This document shows positions 36,719 to 47,000 of a stretch of 64,000 bases of DNA, piece by piece. How positions within the stretch are numbered: the stretch's first letter is position 1; each line of letters begins with the position of its first letter. Source of the DNA: an uncultured Clostridia bacterium (GTDB lineage: Bacteria; Bacillota; Clostridia; UBA1381; UBA9506); contig CAKSBF010000008.1 of NCBI GenBank assembly GCA_934438075.1, positions 49,660 through 113,659 on the forward strand, in the 5' to 3' direction. The notes under the pieces were generated by a model, which saw only the letters and a program-made list of their open reading frames with translations, did not search any database and was not told the DNA's origin. Both the position numbers and the translations under genes were made by a program.

Positions 36719-37672
36719 ATGTCCAAACGTGCTGCTTTAGTGCAGACAGTTCAAAAAGAGAGTAAAGGTCTTAGCGCTGTACGCTCTGCATGGAGAAAAA
36801 ATAAAATATTGTATCTGATGTTTCTGCCGGTTGCGTTGTATTATCTTGTATTTGCTTACAAACCGATGTATGGTGCGTTAATTGCATTTCAGGATTATGC
36901 ACCGATGAAAGGAATTTTAGGAAGTCCGTGGGTTGGTTTTAAGCACTTTGAGGCCTTTTTTACCAATTATTATTTTTGGAGAATACTGAAAAACACATTG
37001 ATTATCAGTTCGTGCTCAATAATATTCGGCTTTCCCACGCCTATTATTTTAGCGCTGTTACTCAATGAAATTCGCAGCAATAAGTTCAAGAGAACCGTAC
37101 AGACGATCTCATATATTCCGCACTTTATTTCATTGGTGGTTATCTGCGGTATGATAAAAACCTTTACGGCAGACAATGGAATTGTCACAGATATTGTTTG
37201 TATGTTCGGTGTTGAAAGGCAATCCCTTTTAAATAATGCCAATGCTTTTGTGCCGATTTACATAATATCGGATATCTGGCAAAATATCGGTTGGGACGCA
37301 ATTATTTATATCGCGGCATTAACAGGTATTGATCCTACATTATACGAAGCGGCAATTATTGACGGAGCGAACCGTTGGAAGCAAACATTACATGTAACTC
37401 TGCCCGGTATTGCTCCCACAATTATCATTATGCTTATATTGAAGCTGGGCGGCATTTTGAGCTTAGGCTATGAAAAAATTATCCTACTTTACAGTCCCCT
37501 AATTTATGAAACATCTGACGTTATTGCCAGCTTTGTTTACCGAAAGGGCTTGCAGGAAATGAGTTGGAGCTACAGTACGGCGGTTGGACTGTTTAATTCG
37601 GTGGTTAACTTTATTTTTGTAATCAGTGCCAACAAAATCGCCAACCGTGTCAGCGGTGTATCATTATGGTAG
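36719..37672 (+). CDS. Sugar ABC transporter permease, LplB-like (CUT1)
   Basis: About 317 aa, six hydrophobic segments. YKPMYGALIAFQDY near the N-terminus and the EAA loop YEAAIIDGAN...VTLPG match the LplB subfamily and the operon 1 gene at 2907. ATG at 36719 follows TGGAGTTGA with good spacing; ATG at 36701 is inside or before that site and less likely. It partners the next permease and the frameshifted binding protein. Confidence 0.92.
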   Translation: MSKRAALVQTVQKESKGLSAVRSAWRKNKILYLMFLPVALYYLVFAYKPMYGALIAFQDYAPMKGILGSPWVGFKHFEAFFTNYYFWRILKNTLIISSCSIIFGFPTPIILALLLNEIRSNKFKRTVQTISYIPHFISLVVICGMIKTFTADNGIVTDIVCMFGVERQSLLNNANAFVPIYIISDIWQNIGWDAIIYIAALTGIDPTLYEAAIIDGANRWKQTLHVTLPGIAPTIIIMLILKLGGILSLGYEKIILLYSPLIYETSDVIASFVYRKGLQEMSWSYSTAVGLFNSVVNFIFVISANKIANRVSGVSLW

Positions 37673-37687
37673 GGAGGGAGAAAAACA

Positions 37688-38569
37688 ATGAAGATTAAAC
37701 AAAGCGGTGGTTATCGTTGCTTTACGGCAATCAATACCATTTTTATGATTTTGATTTCGATTGCTATGCTTTACCCCATCCTTCATGTTATTTTCGCTTC
37801 CTTTAGCGAATCCAATGCGCTTATGCTGCATGAGGGACTGATTTTTTATCCGATTAATCCCAATTTAGCATCTTACCGAAAGGTGTTTGAAAACCCAATG
37901 GTATGGATCGGGTATCGCAATACACTGTTTGTGTTGCTCTTTGGAGTCAGCTTGAATATGGTGCTGACAATTTTGGCGGCTTATGTTTTGTCACGCAAGG
38001 GCTTAGAAGGCAGAACATTTATGATGGGATTTATTATTTTTACAATGTATTTTTCGGGCGGGTTAATTCCGAGTTACTTAAATGTCAAGAGCCTGGGGTT
38101 AGATAACAGCCTTTGGGCCTTGGTTTTGCCGAATGCGATGAGTGCGTACAATATGATTATTATGCGTACCTCTTTTGCCTCTATTCCCGATAGTTTAGAG
38201 GAGTCAGCAAAATTAGACGGTGCAAATCATTTTATTATTATGTGCCGCATCGTGATACCGCTTTCGGGTTCAATTATAGCGGTTATTATCCTGTATTATG
38301 CAGTAACGCATTGGAATTCTTGGTTTAATGCTATGATTTATCTGCGCGACAGAACAAAATATCCGCTGCAGTTGGTTTTACGTGAAATATTGATTCAGAA
38401 CGATGCGGGAAATATGCTTGACGATTTCAAAGCATTAGAGCAGGGCTCGGTTGCAGAAACCATAAAATATGCCACTATCGTGGTGGGAACGCTCCCAATT
38501 ATGGCGGTTTATCCCTTTTTGCAAAAGTATTTTGTGAAAGGCGTTATGATTGGTGCGGTAAAAGGCTAA
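37688..38569 (+). CDS. Sugar ABC transporter permease, YtcP-like (CUT1)
   Basis: 293 aa. The EAA loop LEESAKLDGANHF and the end KYFVKGVMIGAVKG are nearly the same as in the 3875-4750 gene. GGGAGGG lies 8 bases before the ATG. It is 15 bases behind its partner permease. Confidence 0.93.
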   Translation: MKIKQSGGYRCFTAINTIFMILISIAMLYPILHVIFASFSESNALMLHEGLIFYPINPNLASYRKVFENPMVWIGYRNTLFVLLFGVSLNMVLTILAAYVLSRKGLEGRTFMMGFIIFTMYFSGGLIPSYLNVKSLGLDNSLWALVLPNAMSAYNMIIMRTSFASIPDSLEESAKLDGANHFIIMCRIVIPLSGSIIAVIILYYAVTHWNSWFNAMIYLRDRTKYPLQLVLREILIQNDAGNMLDDFKALEQGSVAETIKYATIVVGTLPIMAVYPFLQKYFVKGVMIGAVKG

Positions 38570-38599
38570 TAAATACATAAATACAAAGGAGACTTTATA

Positions 38600-39643
38600 A
38601 TGGAAAAGGTAAGATTTGCACTGGTTGGTGCGGGTAAGGGAATTGGTATTTTGCATTTAATGGGAATTTTAGCCAATAGAGATGCAGAGCTTTCTTCGGT
38701 TTGCGATATTGATGAGAGTACACTTGAAAATGTACGCAAAACCTATGGGGTCAGCAATACCTGTACGGATTATCATGAGCTGCTGGACAACAAAAAATAT
38801 GATGCGGTTTGTATTGCAACACCCGATTACCTGCATCGCGAGATGGTGGTAGATTTTTTAGAGGCAGGCATTCATGTACTTTGCGAAAAACCGTTGGCAC
38901 TTTCTTCTGAGGATTGCCGTTTGATGATGGAGGCAAAAAAACGCAGCAAGGCGAAGATGATGGTTGGACAGGTTTGCCGCAAAACTCCCGGTTTTATTAA
39001 GGCAAAGGAGATTGTGGATTCGGGGGCAATCGGAGAACTGTTTTTCGTGGAATCAGAGTATGCTCATGATTATTCGCATATGAAGCTGCATTGGCGCAAC
39101 GACCCCAAGCATCCGCGCCATCCCGTAACGGGCGGCGGCTGCCATGCGGTAGATCTTTTGCGTTGGATTGCAGGCAATCCGACGGAGGCTTACGGTTATA
39201 CAAATAAAAAAGTGTTGGGCGATACATGGCCTTGTGACGATTCGGCGATTGCTGTTTTAAAATTCCCAAAGGATGTAATGGGTAAGGTGTATGTTTCTAC
39301 GGGATGCAAACGTAATTATACGATGCGCACTGTGCTTTACGGAACAAAAGGAACAATCATTACGGACAATACCAGCCCGGCAATTTCACTGTTCTTAGAG
39401 GAATTTGAGGGAAAGAGTAAGCTGTTTGACATTCCGATGCAGGGCATCGAAATGAAATTACCTGTTCGTATAAACAATCATAATGTAGCAGAAGAAATTA
39501 ATGATTTTGTGGATATTATCTTAAATGATAAAGAGGTGGACATCCCGGTTTCAGAGGGTGCAGCAACGGTCGCGGTGTGCGAAACGATTATTCGGTCGGC
39601 GGCAAGCGGTAAGCCTGAAGAAGTTCGCTATATTAAGCTGTAA
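38600..39643 (+). CDS. Gfo/Idh/MocA family NAD(P)-dependent oxidoreductase
   Basis: 347 aa. The Rossmann start FALVGAGKGIGILH (GxGxxG), IATPDYLHRE, the CEKPLA lysine motif (~97), and GGGCHAVDLLRW with the catalytic-type His are all present. AAGGAG precedes the ATG. It stands between the importer and the surface-protein genes, as its relatives do at the far end of operon 1. Oxidation or isomerisation of an imported sugar or uronate is likely; the substrate is not known. Confidence 0.93.
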   Translation: MEKVRFALVGAGKGIGILHLMGILANRDAELSSVCDIDESTLENVRKTYGVSNTCTDYHELLDNKKYDAVCIATPDYLHREMVVDFLEAGIHVLCEKPLALSSEDCRLMMEAKKRSKAKMMVGQVCRKTPGFIKAKEIVDSGAIGELFFVESEYAHDYSHMKLHWRNDPKHPRHPVTGGGCHAVDLLRWIAGNPTEAYGYTNKKVLGDTWPCDDSAIAVLKFPKDVMGKVYVSTGCKRNYTMRTVLYGTKGTIITDNTSPAISLFLEEFEGKSKLFDIPMQGIEMKLPVRINNHNVAEEINDFVDIILNDKEVDIPVSEGAATVAVCETIIRSAASGKPEEVRYIKL

Positions 39644-39665
39644 AAGCAAAATAAGAGGTGAATTT

Positions 39666-41330
39666 ATGTTTAAAAAAATGATGAGTTTACTGGCATCGAT
39701 ACTTTTTTTAGTAAATGGTATGATTGTTTTTGCGGCAGAAGACATTTCAGTTTCGGTAGCTTATAAGTCCGATACGGCAGAGCTGACTGTTACAGGAACA
39801 GGCCGCGGAGAAATTGTAATTACTATAGCACCGGAGGGGCTTTTACCTTCTGCCATGACAGTTTCCGCTATGCCGACGGTTATAAAACAGATAAGGTCAA
39901 GCGGAACATTTGCACTGAACATAGGCATGCCACATAATGCGGCAAGCGGAAAATATATCGTCTATGCAACAGGTGAAGCAGGAGAGGCAACAGATTCGTT
40001 TATGCATATTGATGCTGTGGCAGCAGATTCTGTGATTGCAGCATTAAATGCTGCGGAAGATATGAATGTATTTCGCACTCTTCTTGCTGAAAATGCACAG
40101 ATTTTGGGCATTGATACAAATGACGCCGTTTACATTTCGGAAAACAACAGAATCATCAAAATGTTATATAGTATGACATTTGCCGATTCGTTAGATTTTA
40201 ACCAAAAATATTATATGGTTTATGCAATTTGCTCGATTAAAAGTGCAGCAAAGAACCGGATTGAGCTATTGCTCGGCAAGTATCAGAAACAACTGGGTAT
40301 TGATATGGAGGCTCTGTATTACAGTGAAGATCGTTTAGATGATCGTGCAAAGCAAGAGCTGTTATCGCTATTTGCAGCAACAGATCTGTACAGCCACTAC
40401 ATGCCGGAAGAACTTACGAAAACTCTAACTGAGCTTAAGCCGCTGGCGGCGTTGCGTTGTGCAGACAGTTGGGTGACATTTAAACAAATTATAACCAAGG
40501 ATTTTGCTGCAGATTTTAAAGATTTACTGGAAAATGAGGACTATTTGGATTTATCGGACCAAAACAGAGTGTTTGAACTGATGATACAAAACGATCCCCC
40601 TAACACCATTGACGGAATTAAAAAGGTTTTTCTGGATTGTGTAGCTGAGGCAGCTGATGAAACGAAACACAGCGGCAGCGGTGGCAGCGGCGGAGGTGGC
40701 AAAGGAGGTAACAAAGGCTCTGCGCTTACCTCTTTAATCAAAACAGATGCAGATGAAGAGAAACAAGAAGAGGAGACTGTAAAACAGCTATTTACTGATC
40801 TGCCTGCAGAACATTGGGGTGCAAAGGCGGTATCTCTTTTAACTGCAGAAGGTATTTTAACAGGTTATCAGGACGGCAGCTTTTTGCCATCGAAAGAAAT
40901 CAGCCGTGCAGAATTTGTTAAGATGATAATGGGATTATACGGTAAGCTGCTGAATGAAGAACCGCCCAAAGCAGATGACGGAGTTTTGTTCGACGATGTT
41001 GCAAGTACGGATTGGTTTGCCGAGTGCGTTTGCAGTGCGGCAGCGGCGGGAATTGTGAAAGGCAGTGACACGGGTTTTAGACCCAATGATAAAATTACCA
41101 GGGAAGATGCAATGGTGATGATGTACCGCCTTTTGACCAAAAAAGGTCTTTTATCTAAAAAGGTGAGTTTTTCTGACGCCGATGAGATATCATATTATGC
41201 TAAGAATGCGGTAGCCTACCTTGCGGGTGAAGGCTTCGTAAACGGTATGGAGGACGGCACTTTTTCACCTAAGAGTTTTCTGACGAGAGTGCAGGCGGCT
41301 CAGGTAATTTACAATGTGCTGACGGCATAA
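39666..41330 (+). CDS. Surface protein with helical middle, Gly-rich linker and three C-terminal SLH repeats
   Basis: About 554 aa, counterpart of 9559-11298: a signal peptide (to ~23), a ~100-residue beta domain, a helical region (~115-335), a SGGSGGGGKGGNKGS linker (~340) and three SLH repeats (~380-550), the first starting FTDLPAEHWGAKAV. The open frame reaches back to 39525 inside the oxidoreductase gene, but ATG at 39666, 5 bases after AAGAGGTG, gives a clean signal peptide. The overall plan matches its counterpart while the non-SLH part is divergent in sequence, so co-evolution with different partners is possible. Confidence 0.85.
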   Translation: MFKKMMSLLASILFLVNGMIVFAAEDISVSVAYKSDTAELTVTGTGRGEIVITIAPEGLLPSAMTVSAMPTVIKQIRSSGTFALNIGMPHNAASGKYIVYATGEAGEATDSFMHIDAVAADSVIAALNAAEDMNVFRTLLAENAQILGIDTNDAVYISENNRIIKMLYSMTFADSLDFNQKYYMVYAICSIKSAAKNRIELLLGKYQKQLGIDMEALYYSEDRLDDRAKQELLSLFAATDLYSHYMPEELTKTLTELKPLAALRCADSWVTFKQIITKDFAADFKDLLENEDYLDLSDQNRVFELMIQNDPPNTIDGIKKVFLDCVAEAADETKHSGSGGSGGGGKGGNKGSALTSLIKTDADEEKQEEETVKQLFTDLPAEHWGAKAVSLLTAEGILTGYQDGSFLPSKEISRAEFVKMIMGLYGKLLNEEPPKADDGVLFDDVASTDWFAECVCSAAAAGIVKGSDTGFRPNDKITREDAMVMMYRLLTKKGLLSKKVSFSDADEISYYAKNAVAYLAGEGFVNGMEDGTFSPKSFLTRVQAAQVIYNVLTA

Positions 41331-41348
41331 GGGAGGAGTGAAATAAAC

Positions 41349-44006
41349 ATGAAAAAAATACTTGCTTTTTTAATAGCGCTGCTTGTTGTGATGCCCTCCC
41401 TCGGTATTGCATACGCTGAGGAACGTTTGGAAACAGATTTGCGCTATGAAAGTGCGCACAGCTTTATTGCATCTTTGGGCATTGTAGAAGGTACGCGCAA
41501 TGCAGCGGAAACCATTACCCGTGCCGAGTTTACGGATATGATAGTGCGGGCGCTTGCGCTGCCTGAAGGAGCATGGGAAACAGTTTTTTCCGATGTAGAC
41601 AAATCCACACCTTATGCACAGTCTATTTCAGCAGCAACAGCACTGGGTATTGTTTCGGGTACGGGAAATTCTATGTTTCGGCCCAATGATTCGATGGAGC
41701 TTATGCCTGCTTTAAAAATGGCGGTTTCCGCACTTGGCTATGACAGATTTGCTGCAGCAGAAGGCGGATATCCGGCAGGTTACATATTTATGGCGAGAAA
41801 ACTTAATTTATTAAAGGATCTTTCGGAGGATTATGAAAGTCCGCTGAGCTATGATAAGGCAATCCTTTTAATTTACCGTATGTTAAATGCCGATATGTGT
41901 CGTGTTGCATTAATTGATGACAACAGAATTTCCGAGGTTCGCGACACAGGCGTTTCTCTTTTAAATGAGAAATATAATCTGAAAAAGATAAGCGGAGTTT
42001 TAAAAACTGCCGGACATGTAACTATGATTCCCGGTGAGGAATGTAACACCGCAAAAATTACCATTGGAGGGAAAGATTTTACTACGGAACTGACAGATGC
42101 GGAGCAGTATTTAGGATATCGTGTGACTGGCTGGTTTGATGAACATGAAGAAATAAAGCATATTTATGTTGAGCCAAAAAACGAATCGGTTACAGTGAAA
42201 GGAAAAGATGTAAAAAGTTTTAAAAACCAGACGCTTACGGTATATGAGGAAGAGACGAACCGAGAAGAAAGCTATACAATGAGCAGAGCCTTTACCTTTG
42301 TAAAAAACGGTAGGAGTATGGTACCGCTGGAGAATGACTTTAAATTCGATGCGGGTGAGCTTACATTAATTGATAACGATTTTGACGGCAATTATGATGT
42401 TGTGTGTGCGGAATCGGCTATGTATATGGTTGTTGCTTCGGTTAATCAGAGTGAAGGTATTATTTACGATAACAAAAACGGTGGCAATAGTGTTATCATG
42501 AAGCGCGAGAACGGTTATTGGTATTCGCTCTATGGCAGTGAAAAAGAAGAGCTCAGATTAAATAACCTTTCAGCGGGCTCTGTATTGATGGTATATGCGA
42601 GCGATGGCGGAAAATATGTAAAAGCAATGGTCTCGAATACTCATGTTAAAGGTACTTTGGAGGAAAAACAAGGGGATGAGATTGTTGTTGGCGGAGTATC
42701 GTACAAATTAAACGGTTATTTTTCGGAACAGAATAAACTGGAGGTTGGTGCAGAATGCGACTTTTTAATGGCGGCAGACGGTACAATCTGTGCGTTCTCT
42801 TCTGAGCCGAGCAGTATCTTAAAATATGGTTATCTTATTAATTATGAGAAGAAAGGAAGCGGTCTTTCGGATACCGTTCGTATACAGCTGGTGAATGAGG
42901 GCGGCAAGAAACTGACGCTTGATTTTGCTGAAAATGTAATGCTGAACGGAGAAAGATTAAAGAATGACGACAAAAAGTTTGATTCACAACTTGCCGACGG
43001 GAATTTACCGAAATATCAGTTGCTGCGCTATGGTACAGATGAAGATGGCAAGCTTTCGAAAATTGATACGGCGTCAGATGTGGCAGACCTGCTGATAGAA
43101 GAAAAATACAGTGGAATCAACTACGGAAATGACTCTTTGACCCGCTTTTTATCAGGCACTAAATCTTATTGGCATTCGGGCAGTCAGGTGTTTTCACCTC
43201 ATGCGGTAAAGGGCGGTCAAACGATTTTGTTCCGCGTTCCTACTCAAATATTGTCCGGAACGGCGGAGAGGTTGGACGAAGATTTGTTTGAAGTGATAGG
43301 GAGCGATTCCTTGGAGTCGTACGGCAGATACACCATTGATGCCTACGATATGGATCAATATATGCAGCCGAGGGTTGTGGTTATCTACGATACGGTCGGC
43401 AATATGTCATCTTTAAGCGTTAAGGAAAATCAATCGCTGGTCGAGAGGGTCACCAAAGGAGTTAACGAAGCAGGAGAGGATATATACAATATCACTCTTT
43501 GGCGCAGAGGAAATTTCTTTAAATATAAAATTGATGCGGAGATGTATGATAAGCTGATTAAAACAAATATGGTTCCCTCATCGGGCGATATTATCCGCAT
43601 GACGGTAGATGGAGACGGCTATATCAAATCCTTGGTCATTGATGCAAAATATGATGAAAACCAGAAAGTTGCAATTATTACTTCGAACGCACCAAAAACG
43701 GGACAGGTGGACGATTCCTGCTACCGAGGCAGAGTCTTTGTTCACAGCGACAGCACACTGAGTCTTATTGTAGACCAGGCTGCGGGCTTTAATGCCGGTT
43801 ATTCTGACCCTATTATTGATAATATTACGCCGTTTTCCATGACTTCAAGCGTGACGATTGCGATATATAATACAGAGAGAAAAACCATACGGCAAGGCCG
43901 AAAGAATATGCTGGTTGATGCGCTTGCCGTGGGCAAGGAGAATGCGTCAAATATTGTGCTGAAATCCTATTCTCATGGTATTCAGCAGATATTTATTTAC
44001 GAGTAA
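41349..44006 (+). CDS. Large surface protein with N-terminal SLH repeats, counterpart of the 11301-14006 protein
   Basis: 885 aa. A signal peptide (to ~24) precedes SLH-like repeats (~30-185; ITRAEFTDMIVRAL, VFSDVDKSTPYAQ, FRPNDSMEL) and a long beta-rich body with repeated turns such as DNDFDGNYDVV. It ends QQIFIYE, like the IFYLYE end of the operon 1 protein. GGGAGGAGTG lies before the ATG. In both operons it is preceded at once by the ~555-580-aa SLH protein and followed by secreted LamG-type or lyase proteins. No catalytic site was recognised. Confidence 0.82.
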   Translation: MKKILAFLIALLVVMPSLGIAYAEERLETDLRYESAHSFIASLGIVEGTRNAAETITRAEFTDMIVRALALPEGAWETVFSDVDKSTPYAQSISAATALGIVSGTGNSMFRPNDSMELMPALKMAVSALGYDRFAAAEGGYPAGYIFMARKLNLLKDLSEDYESPLSYDKAILLIYRMLNADMCRVALIDDNRISEVRDTGVSLLNEKYNLKKISGVLKTAGHVTMIPGEECNTAKITIGGKDFTTELTDAEQYLGYRVTGWFDEHEEIKHIYVEPKNESVTVKGKDVKSFKNQTLTVYEEETNREESYTMSRAFTFVKNGRSMVPLENDFKFDAGELTLIDNDFDGNYDVVCAESAMYMVVASVNQSEGIIYDNKNGGNSVIMKRENGYWYSLYGSEKEELRLNNLSAGSVLMVYASDGGKYVKAMVSNTHVKGTLEEKQGDEIVVGGVSYKLNGYFSEQNKLEVGAECDFLMAADGTICAFSSEPSSILKYGYLINYEKKGSGLSDTVRIQLVNEGGKKLTLDFAENVMLNGERLKNDDKKFDSQLADGNLPKYQLLRYGTDEDGKLSKIDTASDVADLLIEEKYSGINYGNDSLTRFLSGTKSYWHSGSQVFSPHAVKGGQTILFRVPTQILSGTAERLDEDLFEVIGSDSLESYGRYTIDAYDMDQYMQPRVVVIYDTVGNMSSLSVKENQSLVERVTKGVNEAGEDIYNITLWRRGNFFKYKIDAEMYDKLIKTNMVPSSGDIIRMTVDGDGYIKSLVIDAKYDENQKVAIITSNAPKTGQVDDSCYRGRVFVHSDSTLSLIVDQAAGFNAGYSDPIIDNITPFSMTSSVTIAIYNTERKTIRQGRKNMLVDALAVGKENASNIVLKSYSHGIQQIFIYE

Positions 44007-44019
44007 GGAGGTGCGGAGC

Positions 44020-47000
44020 ATGAAGAAACAATGGATTGCAGTGCTGTTGTCTGTCTTAATGGTGCTGTTGTCTGTCCCTGTTTTTGCAACGACAGCAGCA
44101 GGAGAGGTTTGGTATTCTGAAGAATTTTCTTCCTATCCTGCCAACAGTGCTAAAATTAAAAATTTTACGGTGTCAACAGGCTTGGATGCAAGGGTACTTG
44201 ACGAAAACGGAAATAAAGTGTTCTTTTCAAGAGCTTGGGGAGATCCGGTTATTTTCAGCTTGACGCTCCCGAGTGCAGAGCCGGTAAAAAGTATATTTAG
44301 TGCAAGAATTAAAATGACGGGCAAAGAGATTTCCGGCAAGCTGTTTAACATGATTTCGGGGGAGAAGAAGCTGGCTCTGCTTACCTTGAATGAAGATAGA
44401 AGCATACGTTTAACAGATGGGAAAATCGTGGGTTCGGTACCGGACGGCATTTATAAAACCTACACGATTGCGGTGGATTGGGAACAACAGGTTTATGATG
44501 TTTACATTGACAAAAAATGTATTGTACATAATTGGTTTTTGCCGAGCGGGTTCTGGATGCATCCGCAAACAGTTGAATTTCAGGTTGATGACGGCGAAAC
44601 GGAAACGGATATTTATGTAGATAATATCCGTGTTTATGAAGGTGATGAGCTTCCGTGGCAGCGCACTTTTCCTGCGGAAAAGGTCAACAACGAAATGCTG
44701 GAGTTTACCCCGACCGAGAGCATAGATAGCTCTGTAAAGATTTTGACGGATATGGAGTTTGATGATTCCATTGCTATGGTTAAAACATACTCGCAGCATA
44801 ACGGGGAAGTTTCTCCAAAAGGCGCCGTTTTTAAATGGGAATCTGGCAATGACGGAAACGGCTGTCTCCGTGTAGTGGCGGATGAAAAGGTTGTTGGCGG
44901 CGGATTTTTTGATGTTACTAACAACGATTTGCGTGAATGCATGAAATATGTGTATGATGTCCGTTTTAAAATTAACAGCCTAACGGGCAACGCGGGCATC
45001 GGCATTCTCGACGCCAAAAACATGGATTCAAAGTGGCGGCTTGGCTATGATATTTCCACGGGCGGTTCTCTCTCCTCCCATGGTGCAGGCAAGAGTATAG
45101 GGAACATACCAAAGGGTGAATGGGTGCGGTTTTCTGTTGTTTATAACATTCCCGCAGGAAAAGCGGAGGTATATATCAATGGCGAGCTTGCAGTTTCACA
45201 CGCAGTTCCTACGGACAACTATCCGGTAACCTTTCGTGTAGATGTTTTAAATCAGGCAGGAAGTACATTTGACGTTTCATTTGACTGGATTAGAATTTAT
45301 ACAGGAAAAACGCTTCAGGATGATTCGGCGTTTGTGTCAGAGGGCACCGGAGGTGATGATAACTCAGGCTTTAACAGCTACTCCGTCATGGATCCAAAGG
45401 ATAAACTGGAAGCAGCTTTAAAGGGCAGAACCGTTTTTATGACAACTAATGATGCGCTATACGTAAACGGAGAGAAAACCATCGCGGCCGACGATGCGAA
45501 AAAAGTACGCGATATCGGCGGAAATCTGATGATTCCGCAACCGCTTTTGGAAGAGATTGCGAAAGAAAGCGTAGTATATGATAAAGATGCAGGGACCATT
45601 TCTGTCGGCCTGCGTTCCATGAAAGCAGAGCCTGCTCCTGCCGAGGAAAACGGAATTGTCTATTTTCCACTCCGTGCTGTGGCAGAGCAGCTGCTAAGGA
45701 AAAAGGTTATCTGGGATAACAGAGGCTTTGCGGTGTTGTCTGATGATGAATTGGAAAAGACGAGTGAATATCATTACCTTGACAGGCACATTCTGTTCCA
45801 TCCCATTGATTTAATTTACAGATATATGCAGTTTGACAATCCGACCGGTGCACAAATGACGAAAACGCTTGTCGGGAACTTCCCGAACAAACAGCATCCG
45901 CGTATTCTCTATACAGCAGATGATGTGAAATATATTCAAGGCAAAGTTCAATCTTCGCCTGAATGGGAAAAAGCATACAAAGAATTGATTTCAGAGGCAG
46001 ATGAATGGGCAAAAGAGGATTATTCCTATTTTGCAACGTTGGAGGCTTCAGAAAAGCAGCTGGCAGCACGTTTTACCTTCCAAGCGGCAATTGAAGACTT
46101 GGCGGAGGCGTATCTCATTACAGAGGATCCCGCCTATGCGGCGAAGGGCATCGAAATGATGCTTGCTATGGCGCAGTGGCAGGATATGGCATGGCAAACT
46201 GCCAATCTAACTACGGGTGCGTGGGCTGCCGGTATGGCGATCGGCTATGACAGCTTTTACAATTACATGGCGGCAACTGACGAAGGTAAAGAAAAAATGA
46301 AAATAATTCGTGAGGCGGTGCTGCGCTTGCCCTTTGCTGACCAGATTGCAGACTATCAGACGGGTGTCGGACCGTACTGGATTACCTTGCAGGACAACTT
46401 TTCGGGCGTTGTAGGCGGCGGACTTTTAATGCTGACACTTGCGATGGCGGACGAAGAAGATATGCAGCCGCAAACCAATTATTTAATGGAGAACCTGATG
46501 AAATCACTGGAAACGGCTGTGGGGCTATATTATCCCGATGGCGGATACTATGAAGGTGTCGGCTATTCAGAGTATCTGTTGGAAAACTTTGTTATGGCCT
46601 TGGGGGCATTATTTAATTGCTGTGGAACGGATTACGGCTTTGGTAATGCTAAGGGCTTTGCAAAAGCGGGTGACCCATTTACATACCTGCAAAGCACGGA
46701 TTCTCATATGCAGTATCACGATGATGGCAGCAGTGGGTATATCAATGATCCGTCTCGTGAGTTCTTTGCTTGGAGATACAATGACCCGATCAGCGCAGAG
46801 GTGGCAAGAGTGCAAAAAACATTGGGTGGTCATGCGATAAACTTGCGCGCCATGTTCTATTACAGCAGGGTGGTAACCGATCGGGGCGTTACACCTGATA
46901 TATCGCAGCTGCCGTTGGATCGTTACTTCTATGGTGTAGACACGGGAGGCTTTACTAATTCGCGTGAAATATCTGACCCGGCCTTCGTCGGTTTCCATGC

